Source: Halichondria panicea
Lineage: Eukaryota > Porifera > Demospongiae > Suberitida > Halichondriidae
Direction of reading: 5' to 3'
Length of the DNA stretch: 64,000 nt
Assembly (NCBI RefSeq): GCF_963675165.1
Contig: NC_087377.1
Coordinates: 7,891,122 to 7,955,121, forward strand
A model generated the notes under the pieces. It was not told where the DNA came from, did no database searches, and saw only the letters and a program-made list of their open reading frames with translations. Below, in pieces: positions 34,049-43,802 of this stretch; position 1 is the first letter of the stretch; every line of letters starts with the position of its first letter. A program made the position numbers and the translations under genes.

Positions 34049-37000
34049 ATGAATACCGTGACCGTCAACCAAGAACAAAGCCCCAAGGCAGTCGGTCCTA
34101 CAGTGTATGTGCCTGTGAACGTATGTGGAGTGCCTGTAGAAGCCATGTTGGACACTGGTGCTCAGTCTACCATAATCTCTCGAGAGTTGCTACACGAAAT
34201 TGTACGTCACCTCCGAACCGAAGACCAGCCACTACCTGAACTAAAGACACCCTCTGCGAGACTCTATGGCAAGGATGGAGTGGAAGGCGGCAGAGAGATA
34301 GTGATCACTGCCCAGATTGATGTAGACATTGCCGTGGATGGTGAGTCAGTTTGTGTACCTGTATTTGTACAACCAGGAAGTTCCCAACCCTTATTGTTAG
34401 GCATGAATGCTATACCGGCCTTAAGCTTTTCGTTGTTGAGACCTAATGGACAATCCCTCATAGCAAGAAGTAACCCTAACCCGGAAATATCTATTGTGCG
34501 GTTAGTGAAAGGTGTTATAGTACCCAGCTTGAAAGGCAGTTTTGTGAGAGTCAAAATCGACAATGTACATGCCCTACCTGGAGGTTCTGTTTTGTTTGAA
34601 CCAAGTAATGGTCAGCTTGAGCCTAAGGGTTTGTATTCCCAAGAGTCCCTTATTACTATTGACGATGATGGTTGTATGCTAGTCCCAATGGTGAATGTGC
34701 ATGGTGCCTCGACTCAACTTTTGGAGGGCATGGAGATAGGGTGTGTACAACCTTTGGACGTTGTGCCTGTTTTGAAACCCGGAGATGTTTGTTGTACTAA
34801 TACTACATGTGCATCTGTAGACACCGTTGTTAAGACCTCCGAACGTATGAACCAAATTAAGACTGTCTTAGGTATTGATTCCATGATCCTTTCGGAAGGA
34901 CAGCAAATTCAGCTTACCCAATTGCTTTATGATTACTCTGATGTATTTGCCCTTAATGGTGCCGAGTTAGGTTGCACCAATGTAGTGCGCCATTGCATTG
35001 ATACCGGAGATAGCCACCCAGTAAAGCAACAACCCTATCGCACCCCATTTATCCACCGAGAAACGATCAGTCGAATGGTAGAAGAGATGGAGGAGCAAGG
35101 TGTAGTGCAACCCTCTATGAGCCCATGGGCCAGCCCCGTTGTAATAGTTCCCAAGAAGGACGGTAGCAAGAGGTTTTGTGTCGACTATCGCCGATTGAAT
35201 GCTGTCACTAGACGAGATGTATACCCTCTACCCCGGATTGATGATATTTTGGACGCAGCAGGAGGTGCCAAGTATTTCTCTTCGTTAGACCTCGCCTCAG
35301 GATATTGGCAAGTAGAGTTGGACCAAGAGGCACGCGAGAAGTCTGCATTCACGACTCATCGAGGATTGTTTGAATTCACAAGAATGCCATTTGGACTTTG
35401 TAATGCCCCAGCGACCTTTCAGCGACTAATGCAGGCCACACTGGCTAGACTGGAAGGAACGAGCTGTTTTGTCTATTTGGATGACATCCTTGTCGTGTCC
35501 GATACATTCGAGGATCACCTCAAGCATCTCTCGGAAGTGTTTATGAGGTTGAGAAGAGCTGGTTTACGTCTTAAACCAAAGAAATGTATCCTTCTTCGCA
35601 AAGAAGTCCCTTATCTAGGGCATGTACTGTCTGCTGCTGGAGTCCGACCAGATCCTGCCAAGATCGACACTGTTAAAAACTATCCAACCCCCACTGACGT
35701 GACGAAGATACGACAATTCTATGGCCTTGCTAGTTATTACAGAAGATTTATCTCTGGATTCGCACGCATAGCCCACCCTCTCCATCGCTTGACCAGAAAA
35801 GACGTCCCCTACGAGTGGAGTCCAGACTGTGAGACGGCCTTCGAACGCTTGAAGGAGTGCTTAGTGACAGCACCTATTCTCTCCTACCCAGAGTGTGGAG
35901 CAGGCAAGCAGTTTGTGTTGGAGACAGACGCCAGCGGACTTGGCCTTGGTGCTGTGTTGAGCCAAGAGAAAGAAGGACAGCTCCATCCCATCGCATATGC
36001 CTCCAGAACGTTAGACATCCACGAGTGCAACTACGGTATATCCGAATTGGAAACACTTGGTCTTGTCTGGGCTGTACGACACTTCCGCCCATATGTCCTT
36101 GGACATCATACTGTTGTGTACACTGACCATGCAGCATGTACTTCGTTGTTAAACAACCCCCGACCCACAGGGAAGTTGGCTCGCTGGGCACTCACCATTC
36201 AAGAGATGGATTTAGAGATAAAGCACCGGTCAGGAAAAAGCAATGCCAATGCTGATGCCCTTTCGCGGAACCCGATCATCAATGCTGTGGAGACGTTTGC
36301 TATGACCATTGGAGAGGATGAAGCCATCCCACGACCCGATGTTGAACAGATGACCAAACTCAAGGAAGCTCAACGGAGCGACCCAGAATTACTAGACTTG
36401 TGCCGATACCTTGAAGCTGATGTCCTGCCAACGGATGAAAAAAGAGCTAAACGAATTGTCCTCGAAAGTGATCGTTTTGAGTTGATACATGGTGTTCTAC
36501 ACTATGAACCCCCGACGTCCATAGGCCGCCTGTGTGTTGTAGTCCCGAGAAGTGATCGTGACAATCTTTTACAAGAAGGCCATGCCAGTTGTTTTGCCGG
36601 ACATTTCTCTGCCAAGAAGGTGTATGATCGCCTGCGAAGGCACTATTGGTGGAAGGGTATGCGAGCAGACGTGTACCACTTTTGTCGGAAATGTTTAGTC
36701 TGTGCCAGTCGGAAGGGTCCTGGTAGAGCTGTTCGACCACCCCTTGTACCTATTCCTATTGGAGCTCCATTCCACCGTGTTGGAGTTGACGTGCTGCAGT
36801 TGCCAGTTACTCACAAGGGCAATCGTTACGTTGTTTGTTTTGTGGACTATCTCACCAAGTGGGTTGAAGCATTCCCCATGGCTGACCAAAAGGCCGATAC
36901 TATAGCCAGAATTTTGGTTGAGCAAGTCGTTTGCAGACACGGCGTTCCCGAACAATTACTTTCAGACAGAGGAACCAACTTCCTTTCCGAGTTGATCAAA

Positions 37001-37645
37001 GGAGTGTGTGATGTACTTGGAATCAAAAAGATAAACACCTCAGGTTATCACCCGCAAACCGATGGTCTAGTTGAAAAATTCAATTCGACACTTGTTAGTA
37101 TGATCGCTAAATGCTGTGATACTAAGAAACGTGACTGGGACGATCATCTACCATACCTTCTGTATGCGTATCGAACAATGATGCAAGAGTCCACCCAGGA
37201 ATCACCATTCTATCTTTTGTATGGCCGAGATGCACGAATACCTACGGAGACGGGATTGAGTATGCCCACACCCGTGTATGAGCTGGATGCAGAAGATTAT
37301 CGGACTGAACTTGTTTTGAAACTTTCCAATGCGTGGAGTATTGCTAAAGAGAAGATTGAGAGAGCACAAGATCATCAGAAATTACAGTATGACAAGCACA
37401 CCCGGAGAAGTGAAATACAAGTAGGCGATCGTGTGATGGTATTCATGCCAAGCAAAGTGCAGGGTAAAAATAGGAAGCTCGCACGACCATACCACGGCCC
37501 CTACAGAGTGTTAAATGTAACGCCTACGAATGCAGAAGTAGCCTTGATCGACAGGCCACGTAACCCTTCCATATTTGTGTCTCTGACCCGAGTTCGCAGA
37601 TGTTATGATGACATGGATGACCACTCGTGGACAGGTAGCAACTAG
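34049..37645 (+). CDS. pol: Ty3-type Pol polyprotein (protease, RT, RNase H, integrase)
   Basis: An open frame of 1198 codons. The aspartic protease active site DTGA is near residue 35. RT has the SSLDLASGYWQ block and the YLDD catalytic pair near residue 475. RNase H has TDASGLGLGAVLSQ near 622, then TDHAA and SNANADALSR. Integrase has an HHCC zinc domain (near 835-880, ending CLVCASRKG) and DDE residues in VGVDVLQLP (about 910), LSDRGTNF (about 970) and VEKFN (about 1007). All visible catalytic residues are intact. The stop lies where the R1 repeat begins, so the C-terminus may be artificially short; the tail seems displaced to 38370-38595. It could supply enzymes in trans if expressed. Confidence 0.9.
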   Translation: MNTVTVNQEQSPKAVGPTVYVPVNVCGVPVEAMLDTGAQSTIISRELLHEIVRHLRTEDQPLPELKTPSARLYGKDGVEGGREIVITAQIDVDIAVDGESVCVPVFVQPGSSQPLLLGMNAIPALSFSLLRPNGQSLIARSNPNPEISIVRLVKGVIVPSLKGSFVRVKIDNVHALPGGSVLFEPSNGQLEPKGLYSQESLITIDDDGCMLVPMVNVHGASTQLLEGMEIGCVQPLDVVPVLKPGDVCCTNTTCASVDTVVKTSERMNQIKTVLGIDSMILSEGQQIQLTQLLYDYSDVFALNGAELGCTNVVRHCIDTGDSHPVKQQPYRTPFIHRETISRMVEEMEEQGVVQPSMSPWASPVVIVPKKDGSKRFCVDYRRLNAVTRRDVYPLPRIDDILDAAGGAKYFSSLDLASGYWQVELDQEAREKSAFTTHRGLFEFTRMPFGLCNAPATFQRLMQATLARLEGTSCFVYLDDILVVSDTFEDHLKHLSEVFMRLRRAGLRLKPKKCILLRKEVPYLGHVLSAAGVRPDPAKIDTVKNYPTPTDVTKIRQFYGLASYYRRFISGFARIAHPLHRLTRKDVPYEWSPDCETAFERLKECLVTAPILSYPECGAGKQFVLETDASGLGLGAVLSQEKEGQLHPIAYASRTLDIHECNYGISELETLGLVWAVRHFRPYVLGHHTVVYTDHAACTSLLNNPRPTGKLARWALTIQEMDLEIKHRSGKSNANADALSRNPIINAVETFAMTIGEDEAIPRPDVEQMTKLKEAQRSDPELLDLCRYLEADVLPTDEKRAKRIVLESDRFELIHGVLHYEPPTSIGRLCVVVPRSDRDNLLQEGHASCFAGHFSAKKVYDRLRRHYWWKGMRADVYHFCRKCLVCASRKGPGRAVRPPLVPIPIGAPFHRVGVDVLQLPVTHKGNRYVVCFVDYLTKWVEAFPMADQKADTIARILVEQVVCRHGVPEQLLSDRGTNFLSELIKGVCDVLGIKKINTSGYHPQTDGLVEKFNSTLVSMIAKCCDTKKRDWDDHLPYLLYAYRTMMQESTQESPFYLLYGRDARIPTETGLSMPTPVYELDAEDYRTELVLKLSNAWSIAKEKIERAQDHQKLQYDKHTRRSEIQVGDRVMVFMPSKVQGKNRKLARPYHGPYRVLNVTPTNAEVALIDRPRNPSIFVSLTRVRRCYDDMDDHSWTGSN

Positions 37646-37647
37646 AG

Positions 37648-38370
37648 CACTAAAGTGCAAACCCTCGGCTGGTGACATGATTATAAAGAAACCAGAAGAC
37701 TGATATAATGCAGCGCAGTGCATATAGTGATGTTGTTATCATCATCATGCATGACTTGCACAGCAACTCAGGAGCAATAAAACTAAACTAGACTGGAGGC
37801 GTGCTGAAACATTTGAGAACAAGTAGTACTATAGATAATATGCACTGTGGATTAGGATCACAGCAAAGAAGCCTGGAGTCTCAGAGAAATATGGCTCCAG
37901 GTCCTGCATGGATCCCAGTCAGCTAAAGCAAGCTTTCTACTTTAGTGACCCTGTTCCATTGTTTCTGGACCTGGTACAGGATCACTTCAGTTATAAGTAA
38001 CGCATGTGCAAGTTCTGTTCAAGCTACATTTTGCTCGCTTTTATTAGACAAAGAAGCTTTAACACCGAAAGCTTAGAAGTACTGACTTGTTATGTGGAGG
38101 CTACCCATGCTGTAAACGCAGTGCTAGAGCATCCAGGTAAGCAGACCCAGTCACAAGCTTGTTCAAGCTTCTTAGCTTTTGCTCGACAAAGAAGCTTTAA
38201 CATCACAATCTGTCACTATTTAAACCAAGATATTGTTGTGTGAAGGCTATCCATGCTGTAAACGCAGTGCTGTGGCATCCAGGTGAGTAGATATACTCGT
38301 GACAAACAGACAAACAAACAAACAAACAAACAAACCAACAGACTACTATACCCGTGGCCGCCCACGCGCC
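37648..38370 (+). repeat. R1 family repeat, copy 3, nested in the LTR element
   Basis: The longest R1 copy. It begins near AGCACTAAAGTGCAA, includes the block identical to the window start, the GCTGTAAACGCAGTGC units, and ends CACGCGCCTCGGGTAA. It separates the Pol stop from the acidic tail ORF. Because both LTRs look identical, the element probably moved with R1 already on board. Confidence 0.75.
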
Positions 38371-38595
38371 TCGGGTAATAAAAAGTCCCAGAAGAAGGCC
38401 CAACAAGAAGTACCCCCTGATCAAGAAGTGCCACTACCACCCCCAACAGTAGAGAATTTGGACGAGGATTTAAACGAGAATTTGGACGAGAACACCCCCT
38501 CGGAACCCCCTGAGCCGTCACCTTTGAAGGAGTCAATAAGCCAGAATACCCGAGCAAGGACCCGCGGTAGGAAGGAAAACCCGGAAGTTAAGTAA
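38371..38595 (+). pseudogene. displaced C-terminal tail of Pol
   Basis: The ORF continues after the R1 end as a Pro/Glu-rich then Arg-rich tail (SQNTRARTRGRKENPEVK and a stop), a composition common at the extreme C-terminus of Ty3 integrases. It lacks a start of its own. It is inferred to be the old Pol end cut off by the R1 insertion. Confidence 0.5.
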
Positions 38596-38679
38596 CGTTT
38601 CTACATTTAACTGTTAGAATACCATTATTTATCTTATTCAGTTATTAGCTGTATGGTTGTGTTTTGAGAATCGAGGACG

Positions 38680-38702
38680 ATCTTCAGAGTAGGAGCGGGA
38701 AT
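38680..38702 (+). promoter_or_regulatory. polypurine tract candidate
   Basis: AGAGTAGGAGCGGGAAT stands directly before the right LTR, the position where plus-strand DNA synthesis is primed. Confidence 0.6.
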
Positions 38703-38876
38703 TGTAACAATTATTCATTGATTATAATATTATTCATTGTTTTTGTGACAGTTGGTCATGTGATGTGACAGAGTCTTGATATGATAAAATTAACAGTGAA
38801 AGTGAGCATGGAGCAAGCTGCTTTTATCTAGTTGCATCGCCTGCAATAAATAGTGTTAGTGGCCGTAGCCGTCACA
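38703..38876 (+). repeat. right LTR
   Basis: Reads identical to 32412-32585 by eye, same length, TG...CA, followed by the GATA duplication. Confidence 0.9.
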
Positions 38877-38880
38877 GATA

Positions 38881-39268
38881 GAAGAGTAAGAGGGATTGGT
38901 AACGGAAGCACATTGAATCTGCAGTAAAACCTCGAAAACTATTCGCGTTATGCCCTATAAACGAGGCTATTTTGCCGGGTAACTCGCTCAAAATAAGAAA
39001 GTTGTGTTTTCTCGAGACATAATCTTTTTCAGCAATATATAACACGCCCAGTCTGTGAGCCATGTGTTGTACTTGCTAATGACTGACCACACCCAGTAAA
39101 AAGGGACATTCCAGTAAAGTTTTAGGCGAACAGCTGTTATTTATAGTCTTGTATTGCTAAAACGTGTAAGCGTGCTGCTAAAATAGGTATAGACCTTTTA
39201 ATGAGTAGACTGAGCATATAAATTATGCTAGGGAAGCACATCCAGGTGTTCACTAGCCTATTCCTATC
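38881..39268. other. remainder of the CATAGATAG-type element split by the LTR element
   Basis: Begins GAAGAGTAAGAGGGATTGGT, the continuation of the TIR whose first bases lie left of the LTR element. Near the end, CATCCAGGTGTTCACTAGCC is the reverse complement of 32198-32217. Confidence 0.5.
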
Positions 39269-39773
39269 AGAAAAGGTTATCTGGACCGGTGAATGTGATC
39301 AGTCTTTCATAGCTTTGAAGGAAACTCTGTTGAAGCATCCTGTCTTAGAGGTATTCGATCCCAACAAACAGTTTCTGTTACAAACTGATGCATCAGAACG
39401 AGGCCTTGGGGCGGTTTTGAGTCAGCGAGATTCGGAAGGACAAGAAAACCCAATCGCATTTGCAAGTCGGAAATTGCAGCCGAGGGAAAGGAATTACGCA
39501 ACAATAGAAAAGGAGTGCTTGGCGGTTGTGTGGGCTCTTAAGATCTTCTATACATACCTTTATGGTCGGAAAATTGAAGTACAGACGGACCACCAACCTC
39601 TCGCCTGGTTACACAAGATGCAGAACGCGAATGCCCGATTGACGCGTTGGGCGCTGGCTATTCAGCCCTATCAACTGGAAATCACCCATCGTCGAGGAGT
39701 TTCGAATGGCAATGCTGATGGACTGTCACGAGCTGGCCCCCTTTTAGGAGGGAGGGATGTGGCGTACTCCTAG
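39269..39773 (+). pseudogene. truncated second Ty3 element: RNase H fragment
   Basis: An open frame starts in the RT-RNase H connection (WTGECDQSFIALKETLLKHP) and covers RNase H with its acidic residues in TDASERGLGAVLSQ, ATIEKECLAVVWAL, TDHQPL and SNGNADGLSR. It ends LGGRDVAYS and a stop, immediately before the LTR. No integrase follows, so either the element family lacks one at this end or it was lost. The protease, RT palm and gag are missing upstream; the break is near 39268. It differs in sequence from the element at 32412 and is a separate family. Confidence 0.8.
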
Positions 39774-40034
39774 TAGCCACTAACCACAAACACTCAATCT
39801 GTGGTCAAGTTGAACTATGTGCTGACTAGAAATATCTTAGTTGTTCTAGAGTATTCTTACACTAAGCAATTCTGGACTATTCTATGTATTGTTCTGGTTT
39901 GTACTAGAACTGTTTTGTTTTGTATTTAAAACAGTTCAGTTTTGTGTGTAAGGTGTGTTATTCGTGCGTGTTCTTTATTGTTCAAGACAGCTATTAAAAG
40001 TCAATTCTCCTATAGTCAAGAGTACTACGTTACA
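39758..40034 (+). repeat. LTR of the truncated Ty3 element
   Basis: Preceded by a purine tract (TAGGAGGGAGGGA). Begins TGTGGCGTACTCC and ends CTACGTTACA (TG...CA), 277 bases, with a TATA-like TTGTATTTAAAACAG inside. Its end directly joins pseudogene exon sequence at 40035, so it marks an insertion into the duplicated exon. Confidence 0.65.
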
Positions 40035-41494
40035 CCCTACTTGTATGTAGACATCACCTCCCCTCTGTTGTTGTTCAACAACTCACCTCAAATCAGTGGG
40101 AGAGATCTGACAGCTTTCTACAACCTGACAGGCTGTGCCAGGGTAACTTGTAAGGTCAGGAATCAAGAAGATTGTGAGTCCTTAAAATACTATACATGCA
40201 CCGATGTTTACCAATCATTAATTTTATTGCATGGAGTCAGTCACGGTATTATAAGGTTCTAATATTCTGCCAAGATTCTATAGTGATTTCCTAAATCTAT
40301 TATTATAGTATAATTATTCATGTGTGCATGTAAAAACACGCAGGTTCTCAACGTATCGGTAGTTTCGAGGGTGTGTGGGGTTTGGACAGAGTGCGATCAA
40401 TAGGAGGACACTGCGACAGTTTAAACTCGCAAGTCGTCACTGTTGCAGGCAAACAGTAGACTGGTCAAACTCCGTGTAGAGACTCGTGTTGCACAGTCAG
40501 CATATCAGATAAGATTCTAACTGGCTGCGGTTTTCGTGACGTCACTATACTGCTGTGCTACGTAGAGTTTTCTAGTGATACGTCACTATCAACGATATTG
40601 CGGTAACCGCATGCGGTTAGTTGCCACAAATATCGTGGCAAACCTTACACGAGTCTCTACACGGAGTTTGACCAGTCTACTGTTCGCCTGCAACAGTGAC
40701 GGCTTGCGAGTCTAGCGACAGTTTACTATTACTGTGGATGCATACTGTCCCAACCAGATAGTCCCAGTGTTTGAGGACAGGCCAATCAGAAGTGGTGAGT
40801 CATAATACAGTAACGCAGCAGGATACTTGCATGTATAAGTATTTTGCATTTTGTCTGTTCTGAGACTCTCCAACGTATATACAGATAATACTCAGTGCAG
40901 TCAGCACTTCACTGACCAACAGTACAAGTTTGACCCCGTCTCTGGAAATGTGACTGTGGAGTGGGAGGGAACTGGACCCGATGCAACTGTTCAAGTCACC
41001 CAGTTCATGTGCATATTACCCAATACGGGCATATTTTCCTGTAAGTCCAGAAAAAACTGGCTTTATATAGTGCTACGTATAAGCATATACAGTATGCATA
41101 GCAGGTAATTATTTTCGTATTGCATGCATGGTGAACATTTTTGAATTTTCGTATTGTAGAGCATCATCCAAAAATTGCTCTACATACCGCAATATCACTA
41201 TATAATTTATATGCTGAGCTGTACGAATGTTAAAAAAACTTAGTTGAGTACAAAAATGTTCACCAACGAACTCTACGGTATATATGCAGCCATTAAAATT
41301 AATGTGTAGTCATAAAATAACCGTATTGCTTGTGATCTCAATCACGTTATTTCATATTTTTACCCAATACAGGTATTAGTCCCCTTGTCATCACCAGTCT
41401 GTCCCCTGGAAGCCACACCCTCTTCGTCACACCAGTGGGAATCAGTGGGTGTACAAGGATGAGCCCTACGAGCTTACTTATAACCATCTGAACA
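40035..41494 (+). pseudogene. decayed duplicate of the Calx-beta gene C-terminal exons
   Basis: Four exons match those at 59205-60837 in order. 40035-40175 gives LYVDITSPLLLFNNSPQISG. 40345-40794 corresponds to SFEGVWFGQ...DAYCPNQIVPVFEDRPIR but has a two-base insertion in GTGGGGTTTGG and a 292-base MITE. 40886-41040 has FTDQQYKFDPVSGNVTVEWE. 41373-41494 has SPLVITSLSPGSHTLFVTPV and the same stop. The 5' end is cut by the LTR at 40034. These frame breaks make it a pseudogene. Confidence 0.75.
40423..40714. mobile_element. MITE in a pseudogene exon, 10-bp TSD
   Basis: The ends, near ACTCGCAAGTCGTCACTG and its reverse complement, form TIRs of about 60 bases. GCGACAGTTT stands on both sides (40413-40422 and 40715-40724). 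TSDs of 8-11 bases point to a Mutator-like (MULE) superfamily. A short relative, AGACTCGCATGCTGTCACTG, lies at about 51682-51735. Confidence 0.75.
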
Positions 41495-41739
41495 AACTCA
41501 TAAAATAATAATTATGCAGACATACATTTGTGCTCCTCCTATTCATAACGCCTCTCAGATTAAGCATCATTATCATAGCTGTCAATAATAACATGTTCAT
41601 CAAACAGAAAACAGAACATTGTAGCTGTCAAGTTTACTCATGTAGACTATATATTTTGTCATTGTGGTGTAGCAACACACTAAAATATATTTGTTTAGTT
41701 AATGATCTTTACCCACCTGTAACCGATCTCCGAACAATG

Positions 41740-42165
41740 GTCTGATGTTGTGTTTGTAGATCCTCGAGTGTGACACAGTACGTACTGACATTGATCAGCT
41801 TGTCTCCAATCCCTGGATTAACAGGTCAATTAATCTACTTGCCGTAATGTAATTTCCGACCCTCTGTGGCACCATACATGCATTCCCCCTATTGACGGCT
41901 ATTATCACTTGCAATCATGCACCCGCATGTCCCCTCCCCGGCAGTGTTGGACTACATTGATCTCTCCACCACCTTCACATTCTCTTCTGGCACCTTGAGT
42001 GCATGTATGCAGTTATCGGCCATTGATGACAGTACGTACGTCAGTCTCCGTACGAGTCCACAGAAAGGTTGAGTGTAGAGCTGGAGTCCACTGACCCCTA
42101 AGTCACTGTATATCCACTCCCTCCGTACTCGTCACTCTAATGGACAATAATGATGGTCAGTGATA
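41740..42165 (+). pseudogene. decayed Calx-beta half-domain exon, copy A
   Basis: 41950-42160 matches the exon at 57302-57496 (TGTTGGACTACATTGATCTC, CTGGAGTCCACTGAC, CCCTCCGTACTCGTCACT) but contains indels near 42040-42065 and in-frame stops (CCCTAA, CTAATGG). The region before it shares the landmark GTTAATGATCTTTACCCA with 51466, 61193 and 62666. Confidence 0.7.
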
Positions 42166-43800
42166 TAAATACGTAATAGTCTAGAGCTTTATGTATTTAC
42201 GATTATTTTGGGGTGTTTGAATGACATGCATAATTATACATATCATGCGACCACTTGGTGCATGCCACTTGGTGCTGAGTTTATCAGCGTTTACTTTATC
42301 AAAAAACTGTGAATTCGAAGCAATCGTGTTAATTGTGAAAGTTGAAACTCATGTAGGTGCATGTTTGTCAACCACAGTATTATACTTATTTATTATTATG
42401 TAGTCATTATTTTGTATTGTAGCACTACCTGAGGTACCATTACAGAAAGTGAAAATAATTATATAATCCTCTAGTGCTGAGTTTTGCAAAAGAGAAAATA
42501 CTCCTCTATGCCTACCTATATAGTGGCTAGTGCTTACAGACTGCTATAGTGCATAAGTGCATTAATTTTTGCAATTGCTTTTAGCATTTATTAATTTTAT
42601 CAAAACAATGTGTATACTCGGAACAAATCATGTTTATTGTGAAAGTTTACTCAAGGTGTTTGTCAACCATGCATGCATGCAGCTTTACTGACAACAATAA
42701 TATTATCATTACAATACACTATTATGTAAACGTAATAATTATTATAGGCGACTGTTGCACTTACTCTGAATTAATGCATGAGGTATAGCTATACAATGTC
42801 ATCTTATAATAGTCTAAGAGAACATTGATTCATTCTGGTAATTAAATCATTAATTTTGAGGGCACAATAAGTATAAAAATTGACCTGTGTTTATAAAGTA
42901 GCAGCTATATAGTATCAACAGTACACAAAACTGAAGAGGGTAGCTATAATTCAATATGCATGGTTACTCTACAACTTGACATCTTCATAATCATTATAAT
43001 CGACAATGATTGACATTATTAATGAGCCATGTGATCTTGAGGAGCCAATTTACTGACGCTCAATCTCAGACTGTTATAGGTATAATTATGTGCAATTAGT
43101 TTGAATGTTTTGTTTGTGCATTTTACGTACGGACTTTGATATCTGATTGTGACAGAGTTCAGCGGTTACGTACTCTAATTATAATTATATAAATCAGTAA
43201 AGTCATTACAAGTATAGTTATGATTATACGTACGACATGAGTCCAGCTAGTGATTCCAGTCGCTTCCTTGTGCCAAAAGCATTAACTTTACCTATATAAT
43301 AATATTATATCCAGCAGTTACAATTATATCCAAATCCCAATTATAATTATAGCTCTATTATTTACGAGCAGCGTAACCATGGATAAAGTAGTATAATGCA
43401 GAATATGGAATGGTATATGCGTGCAGTATAATAATTTATTACACACCTTTTGTTTAAGAGTTATACACATGCATGTAAACATGCATGCTCCAAGAAACGG
43501 CTGTGAAGGGTCAGTTTCTATAATAATGGATTGCGTTTATAATTATAATGGTTGTGAACTCATTTTGAGACAGCATTTTATGATAATTATCATTAATCAC
43601 TGCATGAGCACTTATTATTAGTTATTATAATATCTCCATTTTACTCTTAAAACCATGCACGAGCGAGGTCTTTAAAGTTACTGTAACAATCTACCTACAC
43701 CTAAGCTATAGAAGTCATAATTATGTACAACAGTTCAGTGAGTTAGTGCAGTATTAAACTATATGAATCCGTAATCTGTTTCAGTGCGAAGTTTGCAACA
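42166..43800. other. no gene seen; 3' flank of the minus-strand receptor
   Basis: Very AT-rich with many ATAATTAT motifs. The region just below 43803 should contain the 3' UTR of the minus-strand gene. The small + ORFs here have no support. Confidence 0.4.
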
Positions 43801-43802
43801 AA

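Larger units (their letters stand above)
32412..38876 (+). mobile_element. Ty3-type LTR retrotransposon, complete ends, 6.5 kb
   Basis: Two 174-base direct repeats bound the element. GATA stands outside both (32408-32411 and 38877-38880), a 4-base TSD as made by Ty3-type integrases. Removing the element in thought rejoins a CATAGATAG-family terminus. Inside: a primer-binding candidate just after the left LTR, a coiled-coil gag region with a stop and frameshifts, a short inverted segment, a long open pol, an R1 repeat inserted after pol, a displaced acidic/basic tail ORF, and a purine tract before the right LTR. I read no differences between the LTRs, implying a recent insertion. Confidence 0.9.

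Noticed and set aside
33946-34155. Minus-strand ORF of 69 codons in the LTR element
   Set aside because: Not a separate gene; open reading there is explained by the inverted block and its overlap with pol.
35874-36191. Minus- and plus-strand ORFs inside pol
   Set aside because: Shadows of the 1198-codon Pol frame, which has all expected motifs.
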